Below are positions 12,206 through 23,813 of a stretch of DNA of 64,000 nucleotides, piece by piece (the stretch's first letter is position 1; each line of letters opens with the position of its first letter). The translations under genes were made by a program, and so were the position numbers. The notes under the pieces were generated by a model. It saw nothing but the letters and a program-made list of their open reading frames with translations, did no database searches and was not told the DNA's origin. This stretch comes from Eudorina sp. 2006-703-Eu-15 (taxonomy: Eukaryota; Chlorophyta; Chlorophyceae; Chlamydomonadales; Volvocaceae): NCBI GenBank assembly GCA_003117195.1, contig BDSI01000008.1, forward strand, positions 1,393,570-1,457,569. Reading direction: 5' to 3'.

Positions 12206-12373
12206 CATATGTAGCATTCATCCGCCTGCACGAATCCAGAGGGCCTTGTCATATTACACTCATTTCCATCCAATGGCAACGCACGTTGCACGTACTGGGT
12301 CGTCCGTACCGTATTCGTCCTGCCCCTGGGCTGGCCCACGGCACATGATGCGGCTGTGCTCAACCTGTTGTGA

Positions 12374-13036
12374 TGTAACCGTTACAAGGTGGACCCGTAT
12401 CCCGACCGGGTGTTCCAACGGGCCCAGATAGCTCGTAGGTGCCTCGTCTCATCAACCCCTACCAAGGACTGCGACCCCTTCCTCCATCACCCGCGGGGGG
12501 GGTCACGCAGCCATACCGGCCACCACACCAGGTTACCAGCGCGCCAGGATTGCCTCTCCTGGAAACCTGTTAGATGCGGTGCCGGGCCCCGACCGTGGAC
12601 CGCTCCTCCCTAGGAGTATCTAGAAGTATGAACAATTTTCGTCGGGCCGCCATGCTGTCCGGGTCTTCCATTAGGGCTTGGGTGGCAGCCTGCTGTCGCA
12701 TGCAGGCTGGCCCCCATCGCTCGTCAAGCATGCCGTCACAAAAGGGGATGGCATTCGGTACCTCACCTTCCTCTGCGGCCCTCAGATCCTCATCATGTCG
12801 GTGAACGCTGCGCCCGAGCCGGTCGGGCTGAATAGGACGCCCGGCTTGAGACCATCGCCCGGCACCTGGCAGTTCACCCCGATATGCCAGTGCACTTTGG
12901 TTGTCGCCGATTTCCCGTTCCACGCCGTCTGCTGCATTCTGGTGAGCAACGTCACTTCCTCGCCCACTGCCGTGATGCGGACGGCGCAGTGCGGCGCGAA
13001 ATCAGCGCTGTCTCCTGAGCCGGGATGGCAGAACAC
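12374..13036 (-). mobile_element. Transposon fragment, minus orientation, 3' end at 12374
   Basis: Bases 12374-12575 match 55544-55755 over about 200 bp with many identical blocks (TCCCGACCGGG, TCTCATCAACCCCTA, AGCGCGCCAGGATTGCCTCT), so both are copies of one repeat. The shared part starts at the same end (TGTAACCGTTACAAGGTGGA). Beyond 12575 the minus strand carries two overlapping open frames (12782-13036 and 12570-12923) that read as one protein broken by a frameshift near 12785; motifs include WNGKSATTKVHWHIGVN and RRKLFILLDTPREE. I do not recognise the protein. One shared terminus with different inner breakpoints suggests 5'-truncated retrotransposon copies, which is inference. Confidence 0.6.
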
Positions 13037-15266
13037 CCCGTGCGACGAGCAATCATTGCCGTGTCTTGTTGCTTCATCGGCGGGGCCCCGCTGGAGCGTC
13101 AGCCGTTATGCACCGTCGATCCTTTTTTGTCCGCTGTGACAGCTCTTATTTGCCGGAGAGCAAAGCGGAGGCAAACGCATACAGGCGCTTGATATAAGTA
13201 CTTCCACGCGCTTCATTCTGGTGTTCGGCAGTCTTGCGCCGTGCCTCGCGATGATTCCCTGATCATACACAGACAGGGAACATGTTGGCCTCCCGGACGT
13301 CTACTCAGGCAACCTCTCGGTGGTTCCCATCATATGCGTGAGCGAGTTGCCACCTGGCATGGTTCATTGGGTTACAGGCCGTCATCAACGGAAGGTCAGC
13401 CACAGCAAGTAAGAAAATGTCGACAAAGAAAGGGCAACGCCCTTGGAGGTATTAATAAGAGCTGTATAGACAACAAGAGACATTGACCAGTCTTAAAACA
13501 AGACGTGCATAACCACCCGAGAGACATGACAACCGCGCTTTCAGTTCACTCCAGAGTGCTGTGAAGAAACAAGACCCTTACGTAGAGAGGAGATGACCGA
13601 CAGCAGTACATGATAATGTATCCACGCCAAGACACGAGGGAAGGGGAGACTGCGCAGACAGTAAACGCCGTGCTGTGAAAAAGCTGGCCCGTTCATGTAT
13701 CCAATGACGCGCTCTCTCCTGCGCCGCGCGACCCTCTCCTGCACGGGGGTTAACCTCCGCGTGCTTCCCGCCCTTACGAGCAGCAGCAATACCAACTGCA
13801 TATACCATCCAAACAACACGCCGCTACGTCCGGCCGAGCAGACTGGTGCATGGCCGCAGCACAACACGGCAGGTTTAAGCAACGACGGGGCCACAGCGCA
13901 AAATGCCACCCCGCAGAGAGATTGTAATTTAACGTTTAGAAGAAGCAAATGTAGACAGAGAAGAAGCTGAAATTTGCACCGCGTCAACGTCTCGTCTATG
14001 TAACGTGAGCATGGGCAACGACGGCGGGGCGCGGCACACAACGAAACAGCTAGTTTCTGCTGCTTCGTCACCCAGCAAGCTTGCAGCGACGAGGCCTGCC
14101 AAGTGGAAGCGCAGAACGCGTCGACCTTGCGTGACCAGCGCCCAGGCACTGGATACACGACCGCTGCCTATACACGGTGACATGTTGACAGCTTCCACCT
14201 AGACATATGCACGCTGGCCACACTGCCCAACCCAGCAAACACGTCAGGTCGATAAGCGGGCCCATCCGATACGCCAAAACACAACACCACGTCAACACTG
14301 ACGCGCATATGCACGTGGCATCAATTTGCGGTGATGGAACGGCATCGGCGCGTCGACCCATGATCGTACGCCCCCAGCAAACACTTTGCGAAATTGGGAC
14401 GTAGCCCAGCAACGTCGTCCGGCTGCCGCCACGATTGGCCGCCCCTACTCCACATGCGAGAGTGGAGACCGTCATGAAGCAAATCCCCTCAGGCCCATCT
14501 CTATTCCTCAATCCTCGCCCTCCCGTATGTCACAAGTCCGCTGCAACCGGGTCAGTCGTAACGCGCACTCTCCTCATCGTCAGCGCATCCCAAACCCTCC
14601 ACTCCAAGTCTGTCAGGCAGAACCTGACCAGAACGTTTTCGGGATGGTTAATCCTTGATGGCAAGAGGCGCGAGTTCGAATGACAACACTGGAACGACAT
14701 CACCGTACGAAGCACCACATGCAGCGCTGTAACGAACACAATACGAAATGCAGCGCGAGTTGCGCGGACTGGCCTAAACATTTGTACTAGTACATGCTCT
14801 CCCATGGAATGCCTCTCATCGCGCCTGGAAAGACCAGGCGCAAAAGGGACGTGTGCGGGGCGCCTGCAATCGCAGACTCACGCTGATGAAGCTTCATGGC
14901 TCCGTCTGCTGTGCGCGCACACCACACCACTGTAACCTGCAACGCGTGCGACCCTAGACCTGCTGCTGTTCTCACTGCAGCGCCCAAAAGCACACACGCA
15001 AACTTCAGATCAGTACCTCCATACCCGCCGATGTACCCATGTGCCCATGCCACGCAGCGCCCGCTGCACGAACCTTTCCAGTGCGATGCGCACTGCTGCA
15101 AGCAAGTGCCGTCCATGCGCGACGGCACCATCACCACAACTATGCTCAAAGGAAGGACCACAGCGACAGAAGAGGCAGCAACCATGGCAGCGCGGCGAAA
15201 AGGCAGCAACAGCACGAAAACCGAGGCGCTGGGGAGGCACATGTCCGCTACACTCCCGACGCATTT

Positions 15267-16961
15267 TCAGCTCATCAGCTGGCCCACCATCTCCGGACTT
15301 AACGCCAGGAATGGACGGCCGCCCAGCCCAGCGGCCTGTTGAAAACCAGCGGCACTGTTTACTCCAGCGCCCTGGCGCAAAGCCGCTGCGAATGCCGCCT
15401 CCGGCGGCATCGACAGAGCGCCCGCCGCCGCCTTCAAGTTCAGCACATCAAGGACGGAAAGCTCGCCACCTCCGACAGCTGCAGCGGCAACGGCCGCTGC
15501 GGTTGCGGCCGCAGCGTTGTCTGTGCTGACCGCGATCTTGAACCGCTTGCTGGGAGACAGGTATGACAGAGCGCAGTCATTCAGGTCCAAGCCTGATGGC
15601 ATACCAGCCATTCCAATACCCGGCTGCTGGGCCACGCCGACGGAGGTGCGCCGGCCGACAGTGCCGCTGCCAGTGCCGCTGATGCGGGGTCCCGCAGCAC
15701 CGCCCGCACCCCCTCCAACCTCCACCAGAATACGGCCGCCGCCTGGCGCAACGGAAAAAATCCGGCCAGAACCCCCGATCGGCCCGTTGCCGCTGCCGCT
15801 ACGACGTGGATGGCAAACGATGTGGTGCACATCGTCGCCCTCGTGGGACTCGACCGCAGCACCAGCAGACCGTTGCTCCAACTCGTGCGAGCCGGACGGG
15901 CCCCCTGCATCGGCCATGACCCTGTCAACTTGCTGGGTCGATCGGCTGCGATCACCGTGGGATGACCGCCTCTGCTGCTCACCGGGATGGCCCCCGTTGG
16001 CCTGTTGTGAGAACAGCTCACCGGCACCGGTACCTGGGTGGCAAGGGCCCTGCTGAGCAAAGCCACCGCCGTGCGTCAGCGCGGAGGCCATGCCCATACC
16101 CGGCTCACGGCCCATGTCTGCAGCCCCGTCGGCACTGGCGCGGCGGATAGGCACGGGCCTCAGCTCTTGGTAACTGACACCCCCGCTGGCACGGTGCCCA
16201 CGATGGTGCATGTGCTGCTGCTGCTGAGAGAGCGGCAGCACCCCAGCGCTGAGCACAAGCTGCTGCAGCACCAAATCCTGGTCGACGGCGCTGGAAAGGT
16301 CCAAGGCCGCAACGCCATCGCCACCGTTGTACAGGGAATGCGACATCAGCTGCTGCTGCTGTTGTTGTTGCTGCTGCTGGAGCGTTGCCATCGCCAGCTG
16401 CAGTGCCACCAAGTTGTTTAGCTCGGCACCCTGCGCCTGCGCCTGCAGCTGCAGTCGCTCTGCCAGCTCATGAATCTGCTGCGCCACATCCACCGTCTGC
16501 AGTCCCGCCCCGGCGAAGAGTGGTGTCGATGCTCCGCTTCGCACGCCGCTGACGCCGCCAGGCCGCTGCAGCCTGGCCGGATGCGCTGCACCAACTGCTG
16601 GGTTCCAGGCCAACGGCAGCGGCAACGCCGCCTCGGCCACCGCCACCGGCCCGCTGCTGTCCTCGCTGCACGTCTCCTGCTTGGTAGCGATGCTGCTGTT
16701 GGACCCCCGCTGTGGCTGCTGGGACGGCAGCGGAAAGGGCGGCGCCAGTCCCCCGTGCTGCTGGAACACCTGCTGCGGACCCTGATAGTGAGAGCCCTGA
16801 TGGTGAATATGTATCTGGCTCGGACGGTAGCTGCTGGCAGGCAGGCCGTGAGACGGCGCGCGCGGCGGCAGGCAGGCGGAGATGCGGCGCTGCGGGCTGT
16901 CCGGGGGGCTCTCTGGAATGGGGCTGGGGTACTGCAGGTAATTGGTACCCGACATGCGAAG
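15267..16961 (-). CDS. Gln-rich regulatory coding block (last exon of the bromodomain gene, or a separate gene)
   Basis: An open frame of about 565 codons runs from LRMSGTNYLQYPSPIPESPP to a stop at 15267. It is rich in Gln, Ser, Gly and Ala, with a run of nine Gln after MATLQ, further QQQQ runs and His-rich patches, as in transcription-factor activation regions. It contains LDLND, which resembles a plant DLN/EAR repression motif, and a basic SPSKRFKI. If it is the last exon of the upstream bromodomain gene, phase-0 joining needs the weak acceptor GCGGAG just before 16961; the better-looking CCCTGCAG acceptor at about 16981 would put translation into a shorter frame. If it is its own gene, translation would start at the ATG at 16955. 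Coding status is well supported by length and composition; the linkage is unresolved. Confidence 0.65.
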   Translation of the reverse strand, partial: LRMSGTNYLQYPSPIPESPPDSPQRRISACLPPRAPSHGLPASSYRPSQIHIHHQGSHYQGPQQVFQQHGGLAPPFPLPSQQPQRGSNSSIATKQETCSEDSSGPVAVAEAALPLPLAWNPAVGAAHPARLQRPGGVSGVRSGASTPLFAGAGLQTVDVAQQIHELAERLQLQAQAQGAELNNLVALQLAMATLQQQQQQQQQQLMSHSLYNGGDGVAALDLSSAVDQDLVLQQLVLSAGVLPLSQQQQHMHHRGHRASGGVSYQELRPVPIRRASADGAADMGREPGMGMASALTHGGGFAQQGPCHPGTGAGELFSQQANGGHPGEQQRRSSHGDRSRSTQQVDRVMADAGGPSGSHELEQRSAGAAVESHEGDDVHHIVCHPRRSGSGNGPIGGSGRIFSVAPGGGRILVEVGGGAGGAAGPRISGTGSGTVGRRTSVGVAQQPGIGMAGMPSGLDLNDCALSYLSPSKRFKIAVSTDNAAAATAAAVAAAAVGGGELSVLDVLNLKAAAGALSMPPEAAFAAALRQGAGVNSAAGFQQAAGLGGRPFLALSPEMVGQLMS

Positions 16962-17720
16962 CTCCGCAGACAGGTCCCTGCAGGGGGCGACAACGCAGAC
17001 GGCAACACAGACACATCTCAGTCGCATATCGCAGTCTTTATTCCCGATTACATTCACATGCATATACTGGGGTGATACTCACATACACCACAAGGCAGAG
17101 CCACTTCATCACTACCATCGAGTCTCGCAGGGTCCGGACTAACCCCAGTGCATCCGCCCTGCTTGACGTGCACACCTGCACGGCTCGGGGGCCAGACGGC
17201 GCTCGACGCGCGTCGCGTTGTAGCGACCCGTGTCGCTTTTGCGCTTCAGCGAAGACGACGGTGCGACTTGGCCGCGGGGTCCTTGGCCCCAAGCAGCTCC
17301 AAACCCCATTGTGCCGTCCTCGCTGGCGCGAGTGCAGTTGCGGCCAACCTGCTGCTGGTACGAGAAATACGTTGGGCGCAGTGGGGGAGGGTTGCGTTGA
17401 CCACCGGCGCCACATGCGGACAACTGCTACAACGGAAACAGCAACGAAATCTGTTGAACACTCGAACGGCTGAATAAATCCGTGCCTCTCGGCGGTGCGC
17501 ATCGCGTTCACCCAACGATCTGCTGTGCGCGCCGAACAGCGCTCTGGCTCGCTAGGATCCTAGCTCACCTCCGGCAAGCTTAATGCCCGGTCCAGCTCGT
17601 TGCGTTGCAAGTGCGTTTGGCTGGGCGACGGCGCCTGTCGATCGGCAGGGTGTCGCCCGTTGGGCGGAAGGTCAGCACGCGCGAATGCCATGCGACCAGA
17701 CGGGGACATACAAGCCGCAC
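16962..17720. other. Probable large intron or spacer between B3-like exon and Gln-rich block
   Basis: These 759 bases lie between a clean donor (CACCTTCAG followed by GTGCGG, after 17721) and the Gln-rich block. Open frames are short and show no domain. If exon 4 is not spliced, its frame stops at 17580, which would make two separate genes. I see no obvious poly(A) signal for that alternative. Confidence 0.45.
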
Positions 17721-20140
17721 CTGAAGGTGGATCTTGATGTGCTTGTTATCGACGCGCGTCCAGTTATAGATCTGCCAGTTGAGGTACTGCTGCTGGAAGC
17801 GCATTACGTTCGTCATGCAGTACATGGTCGACAGGCCCTGGCGGGGTACGGCCTTGATGGTGACCTGCCGGGGACGCAGCAAACCACACCAGCCGTTGCG
17901 TGGCAGTCCGGTAGGCCCGGCAGAGAGACGGAAATCCTCGGAAATCCTCAAGCAACAACCGTCTACATGGCATCCCGGCCACTAACATGGCCCGGCCCGG
18001 CCATATAAATGCCTCGAAGTCGGCCAAGGTGATTCGTGCCGCTCTCGTTCGGGAAAAGTGGGTAACTCTTAAGGTTGGGCACACTCCAGGCTTCGTACCC
18101 TGAACGTCTCGTCGGTGAGGACCCCGTCCGCCTCGACGCGCAGCTCGCAGTCCATCGGCAGTGACGCCACGTCGAACTCCTCCTCCACGAAAGTGGTTGG
18201 GAGGTAGACCACTTTATTTGGCTTGATGTAGACCTGCTGAAGCCGGCCAGGATGCAAAACGAAAACGCGTCCCGGGCCGGATACCGGGTGCGGGAGAGGG
18301 GAGCCCGGAGGGGGGCAGCGAGGGGAGAACAGAATTCCTTGGCACAGGGTACGAGTAAGGCCCGTCGTGCTAATGCAAAGCAGGTGGCGTGCAAAATCCC
18401 AGGCGAAGGCGCCGCACGCGAATCGCTGGCGTACCTTGCTCTTGTGCCGCCGGTTCTTAAACGCATTTGAGGCCAGGTAGGAGCCTCCCGCGCCCGCATT
18501 ACCGCCGCCTCCGGCCTGACCAGATGAAATGACTAACTCCATGCCGGTGGCGCCGCTGCCGCCGCCACCGCTGCCGCCGCCACCGCTGCCGCCCGCACAC
18601 ACTGCCATGCCGCCGCCCTCTGATGAGCCCGCCGGGTCCTCGTCTTGCCGCTGCTGTCGTGACAGCCACAGCGATCCACCGTCCTGCGTGGCATCGCCGC
18701 CCTGCGAGCGGTCCTGATGTGCCTGCTGCGCCGCTTGGCCACAGCCGGGATATGAGCGGCGCTCGGGCGCAGGTGCGACTGCGGCAGCCGCGGCAGCTGT
18801 GCCTCCTCCGTGCCCGCGGGGAGCGGAGTCCTGCTCAGCCGCAAGTTCGCATGCCGCCAGAAGGGCCTCCAACCCCGCGCGAGACCCGTCGCCACTGCCG
18901 CTGCTGGGTGACGAAGGCTGCTGCCCCGTCACCGCATTTATAGGGTGAGACAAGCTCTGCACAGCCGCCGTGACGGGCAGGTGGGCGCCCGGAAGTGGAT
19001 GCTTCTGCTTATCAGGCTTCACCGGCGACAGCTGCTGGTCCTGATCTCGAATTTGACCTTTGTCCTGCGTTTCCGGGTGCAAGTCTTCTTTCAGGACCAC
19101 CGGCAGCGGCTGCTGTACCATGAGCTGCTGTACCACCAGCGGCTGCTGCTGGCTGCCGTCGCACTCCTCGACCGAAGACCCGTTGGCCAGCCCTTGGGAC
19201 CCTTCCGCTGGGAGCTCGCCCTCAGAGGTGGCGACAACCGGCTCCGCCGGTGCAGCGATGCAAGCCGCTTCGACCACCTCAATTGCAGCCGCCTCCGGCT
19301 GGCATATGCGGCAAAGCAGCAGGGGCACATGGTAGGTGCTATGTGCTGGCAACAGATGCAGGCAACAGATGCAGACCTCGCACATGCATGATTGCGCTCA
19401 AGCCTGTGTCAGGCGTGTGTGTGGATACTGAACATCAAGTATGAAGCTGCGCAACCAGGTGAGGCGAGATGAACCATCGATACGCACGCCCAATCCACCG
19501 AGGTATGCCTCGTCTGTAAACGCATCCAAACGCAGTACGCCCACAACCGTACCCGACATTGCGGAGGCAGAATTTTCGCTGAGTGTTTAGCCCACGGTTT
19601 GTTATTTCTTAAGTCATCACTGTTCGTGGCATTCAGTACTACGTATTGGTAGGGCGGAATCTTGGCGCGCTGACACTTTACCCTTGCTCGCCCTACCTGA
19701 GCGTGATGCGGAGGACTGGCCTGCAGGTGCTCCTGGGTCCCGTCCGATAGCGTCTGCACCCGTTGCCGTAGCTCTTCATCCGCGGCAGCAAGCATGCCTG
19801 CTGCCCAATGGATAACAGGCTCATATGCATGCTTGCCGCCGTTTCTGCCGTTGTAAGCCGCTGCGTTCTCGTACATCAGCTGTAGGTCGGCTCGAAAGGA
19901 GGCAACGTCCACGTATTCCTCAGCTTGCGTCCGCGCCAGAATCTTACTGAAGTACATCTCTTTGTCGGCGGCCACGTACTCGCGGTAGTCGTCAACAACG
20001 ACGCAGGAGACCGCATTGCGAAAGAAGTTCGCATGGGGTCCCGTCTCCAGAAGATGCAAAACAACATCTCTTAGCATGCTGTTCAAAGCCCCTTTAGGAA
20101 TGGGCCCGGCTGACGCCGGGCTGGAGCGCTCGGGCTCCAT
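17721..20140 (-). CDS. Bromodomain protein with a tentative B3-like domain
   Basis: Four phase-0 exons: 19697-20140, 18435-19298, 18099-18233, 17721-17864. Exon 1 encodes a bromodomain: a first helix (LNSMLRDVVLHLLE), DDYREYV, MYFSKILART, SFRADLQLMYENAAAYNG with the conserved acetyl-lysine-binding Asn, then a last helix. Bromodomains read acetylated histones, so a nuclear chromatin role is expected. Exon 2 is a low-complexity linker (Gln, Gly, Ala, Ser) ending in basic KNRRHKSK. Exons 3 and 4 encode about 93 ordered residues (VYIKPNKVVYLPTTF, ELRVEADG, STMYCMTNVMRFQQQYLNW, KIHLQ) whose pattern of beta strands and a YLPxxF start recalls the plant B3 DNA-binding domain; this match is by eye only. 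Start at 20140 (MEPERSS) chosen as nearest good ATG; the frame stays open to 20269. Probably continues into the Gln-rich block at 15267-16961. Confidence 0.78.
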
Positions 20141-21750
20141 AGCTGCCAGGACCCGGCACGGCACCGTCAGGTATAACCTATCGCCAAAGGAATAAAGCAA
20201 GTTGCGAATAAGCTCCGGAACAAAGAGGGCAATCCAAATCGACACAGCGTGAACTTCAACTGGGTCCAACTTGTGTGACCCAGGTTATCGACACCGGCCG
20301 CCAGGCGAAAACTGAAAAGCAGGTAAGTCTTCATGCACGCCACAAATCAAGACACAGGCTTTTGGTTCATGCGAAGGGTGCACTCGGAAACCGCACCTAC
20401 CCCGGAGCAGCACCTACTAATTGACCAACACTATAGCCCCAACCTCGCGCTTGACAGCTGCCGGTACGCTGCTGTTAAGTCGTGTGTAGGGACCAGGAAC
20501 TATGCACCAAAACAATATTGGAGACGAACTACAGCAACGTCTCCAGCGTTATCGCAGAGCTACCCTGTCCTTGCCAACTGCACACCTTGTGCGTATGATC
20601 CTCTATGCCCACAGCCCTACACTATGCACCGCAAGTCGAGGGTGCCGCGCCCGCTGCTCACCGCTTGAGTTGGGCCGGAAGGTAGGTGCCAGCGTCAACT
20701 CCAGTCCAACACCGTGCTCCAGCTCGGCAAAGGTCCTAAGAAGTTTGCAATTATTTAAAGAATTGAGAGTACGCGAGGACTGGAAAATTTACGGCCCGTT
20801 GCGTTGAAGGTTGCTTGCGTAGAACTTGTCAGGCCAGCGAGATGTTGTCCTAGGCAGTATGAACAAGAAGGTAAGATGTCTTTACGAATGAACAGCAGCT
20901 GTGATACGGCGATAGCACCAACTGTCGCACAAAGGTGCAAGGCATAAACTTGACACCTCAAACAATACTATTGGCACTGCCGTCTGTGCACTTGAGATCT
21001 GGACAGGCAATCCAAAAAGCCGTTAATTAACTGTATAAGACTGGAATGGTATGGCCAACACTGACATGGGCGGATGGCGGCACTGCGCGATTACGGGGGA
21101 CGGGTCAGACAAATAACTGGAGCCGCAGTAGCACCTCAGCCGGCAACCCAAGAGCACGTACATCGCTCGTAAAATCCTTGCATGGTTATCTACCTCAAAC
21201 TATTAGCATGCTGGCCGTTTAGGGTTGCAGACCGGAAGTGGGCGCGCAGAGCGAGCACGTCCCTCAAAATCGAAAGCCCATGTCTGGCCACCTCACGCCT
21301 TGCACAAAGTCTATATTTGTGTGGGTCACAACGCGTTCCACGCGGATGGAGGGGGTTTCGGCTTCACGTCGCAGCTTCCTAAAAGGCCGCGCAACCGACG
21401 TCATCGCCCAATGGCAGAGATATAACACATATGATTAATATTACTGCAACATAACAACTCCTCTGAAATTTGCAAATCGGATGTCCTGAAGTTGGGCTCG
21501 ACTGTGACCACGTACAGAGGGAATTCGACGTCTCGGCCTCCACTAGCCGCTCCCAGTATCTTTACCTCCTTATATTCGTGGACAGCGTTCAGAACCAATA
21601 ATTTGCAATTTCATGCCACATCGCGTCAGCGGTGCGGTGCCGCGCTCGGTTCTACCTCCCTCCAGCCCCGCGCTACGACCATCCTGATCCCAGCACAGAG
21701 TGCGAAGAATCGGGTTCATGTAACATCCAAGTGACCGTCGTACGCTGAAT
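20141..21750. other. Intergenic between bromodomain gene and AP-4 sigma
   Basis: This spacer holds the bromodomain gene's 5' region and the AP-4 sigma 3' UTR. It is AT-richer than the exons. The longest frames (for example 20502-20807 on the plus strand) are about 100 codons and show no domain or splice-linked partner. No poly(A) signal could be assigned with confidence. Confidence 0.45.
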
Positions 21751-23813
21751 TTACGCTGTCGCCTGCTCGAGCAACTGCACGGGCTCCAGGATGTTTGCCT
21801 TGTTGGTGTCCACTATTTGTCCATTCACCAACATTTCATCCAGAATGTAGTGCACCTGTGGCACGGGCAGCACGCATTTACCAGGAAGGGACCCACGTCG
21901 GCTTCAGGAAAGGATCTTTCGACGGCGCTTGGCCGCCGCGCGCACCTGCCGTCTTACCCCGCAAGTATGCAGCTCCTCGCACGGTCCCGTGCTCTGCTAA
22001 GAGGTGGAACATTCCCACCCGCAGCAGGTTTGCATTCCAAACGCGATTACACGGGTTTCGGATCAATCTTGAAGTAACGCTCTCGCTGGAATAAAACACT
22101 GTACGAGGGCCAGTGCCGCGCGCGCGCGCCTGTCACATCCCCCTAACTATTTGGACCCATTCCCGCATCCATTCAGCGCAACCACGGTCATGAAAAGTCT
22201 TGTGGCACGCGTGGAAAGCACTTACCATCTCAGGCTCGTTCATGATGTCCAGCTCGCACACCTGAAGCCAAGGGTCGTGACCATGGATTAAGGCCACAGA
22301 CGCGGTGTGCGAAGAACTACGGAAAATGCACGCACGTTTCTTTACAGGCATGGCAAGCTGAGTGTCAGGAATAAGATCCATGCCTGCCTATTTCGGCCCA
22401 TTCGTGGAATGCGTCCTGTCGTGGCGACCTCGGGATTGCTGCGTACGGTTGGGACATGCGCACGAAGGGATCAAATTCCCTTACCGCAGGTGGGTTGCTA
22501 TATTACCATAAAGCTGGTGCAGGCTGCCTATGAACTGCGTTGTGTCGCAGGGTACAGCCGGCACACCTCTCCCTCCGAATCTCGCAACGCCAGAACTTTC
22601 GCTGCTGTGCATAATGAGAATATAGTTGTATCCACAGAGCAGACTACAAAGGGCTTCCGTGGTTGCGGTGCATGGCCCCTGACTGCACAAGCGTATTTCA
22701 GCTCATGCCATTATGCACGCATGACCGTGTGCATCGGCAGCAGATCAAGGGACCAGCAACCAAACAGGATCAACAACGCCCTGATTACCTTGCCTCCCTT
22801 CCCCCCAGACCGAAAGTCATTAGGCAGCGCCTGACGGCAAGATTCCTCACATTCACATCGCGCTTCCTTCCTCGGTGTCAGGCTTACGCGGCGCACGCTC
22901 CTGTCAGCAGGACTATCATGATCGGTGCCGTGGCATGAACCCGATGCAACGGTATCCCGCGCGGACGCACCTGGCCGAAGTGCTTGTCCAGCACTTCCAC
23001 GAAGCAGTGGATGAACTCAAGGATGGCCAGCTCATTCTGTTGTGTTCATGGGTCGCGTCCAGGGGTGCACGTGGTCAGGAGAGGCCACAGCGAGCAGGAC
23101 TGAGAAGTCAACGGAAGGCAGAAGTAAGACCGGCCCGGGTATGCGAAACTTTATGTAACGGGTCTCGTCGTTCAACCCCTCGATTTGGCTCCTGGGGCTC
23201 CAGCCCGCCCGCGCGGCGCGACAGCCTCACCTCATCGTCGTCCACGCCGACCATGAAGAACAGCGACGCATACCGCCTGTAGACAATCTTGTACTGGCGG
23301 TGCTCGTAAAAGGAGCACTGCGCGCAGGAACCAGGGCACGCAACCGCACGGCATGCTTTCTGGTTGCAGCGCCCATGATTGTCAGAATGTACCATTCTCG
23401 AGTTACAAGATTTTTCTCATCATAGCAGTCACCACCTTGTACCCCGCGCCAGTCCCGTCACACCGCACGTGTGTTGGACTATGTCGCCCATACCCCGCCT
23501 GACACAACAACTCATGCCCTCCCCGCCATGGCCAGTATGGGCACATCCGCAACGTTCGGACGACAGTGCAGCATGGTACGGTCAGGTTGGACCCCCGCAA
23601 GCTATCCAGATGATGCATCTGCACGATACAGAAACATATAGGCATTTGAGAATGCCTGTATCTCGCACGTGCCTGCTTGTCAGTCCGAGAAAGGCACTTG
23701 CGCACCACCTCCCCCTCCAGGGCTCTCCGTTCGTCAGTGCTGAGGTATTCGGCAAAGTACTTAGCTAGGCGGGTCTGCCCCTGTTTGTTCACCATTAAAA
23801 GGAATTTGATCAT
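21751..23813 (-). CDS. AP4S1: AP-4 adaptor complex sigma subunit
   Basis: Five exons: 23673-23813, 23231-23317, 22971-23036, 22226-22261, 21751-21855, all phase 0, giving 144 residues, the same length as human AP4S1. The protein opens [20 protein letters not shown] and continues with [54 protein letters not shown] and [18 protein letters not shown], the full longin-type sigma fold. MIKF...[10 protein letters not shown] separates it from AP-1, AP-2 and AP-3 sigma. AP-4 is a clathrin-independent coat at the trans-Golgi network; sigma forms the core with epsilon, beta and mu. Oddity: the first intron must begin with GC (AAGCAG then GCACGT), a GC-AG intron, because the next exon requires phase 0. 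Exon 4 is only 36 bp. Confidence 0.96.

Larger units (their letters stand above)
11008..15266. other. 4.3-kb intergenic tract with transposon remnants
   Basis: The spacer lies between the pherophorin start and the Gln-rich coding block. It holds the pherophorin 5' region, a plus-strand open frame near 11516-11803 containing GGDLHPNPG (resembling a motif common near the start of non-LTR retrotransposon proteins), a short element with inverted ends (11999-12205), and a minus-oriented element fragment (12374-13036). A minus-strand 205-codon frame at 13541-14158 has no recognisable domain or splice partner. No cellular gene could be supported. Confidence 0.5.

Noticed and set aside
13541..14158. 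Minus-strand 205-codon frame
   Set aside because: No domain, splice partner or coding bias; it overlaps other open frames in repeat-bearing intergenic DNA.
14640..14690. A GAGTTCGAAT stretch resembling a tRNA B box
   Set aside because: No A box at the right distance and no cloverleaf stems could be formed.
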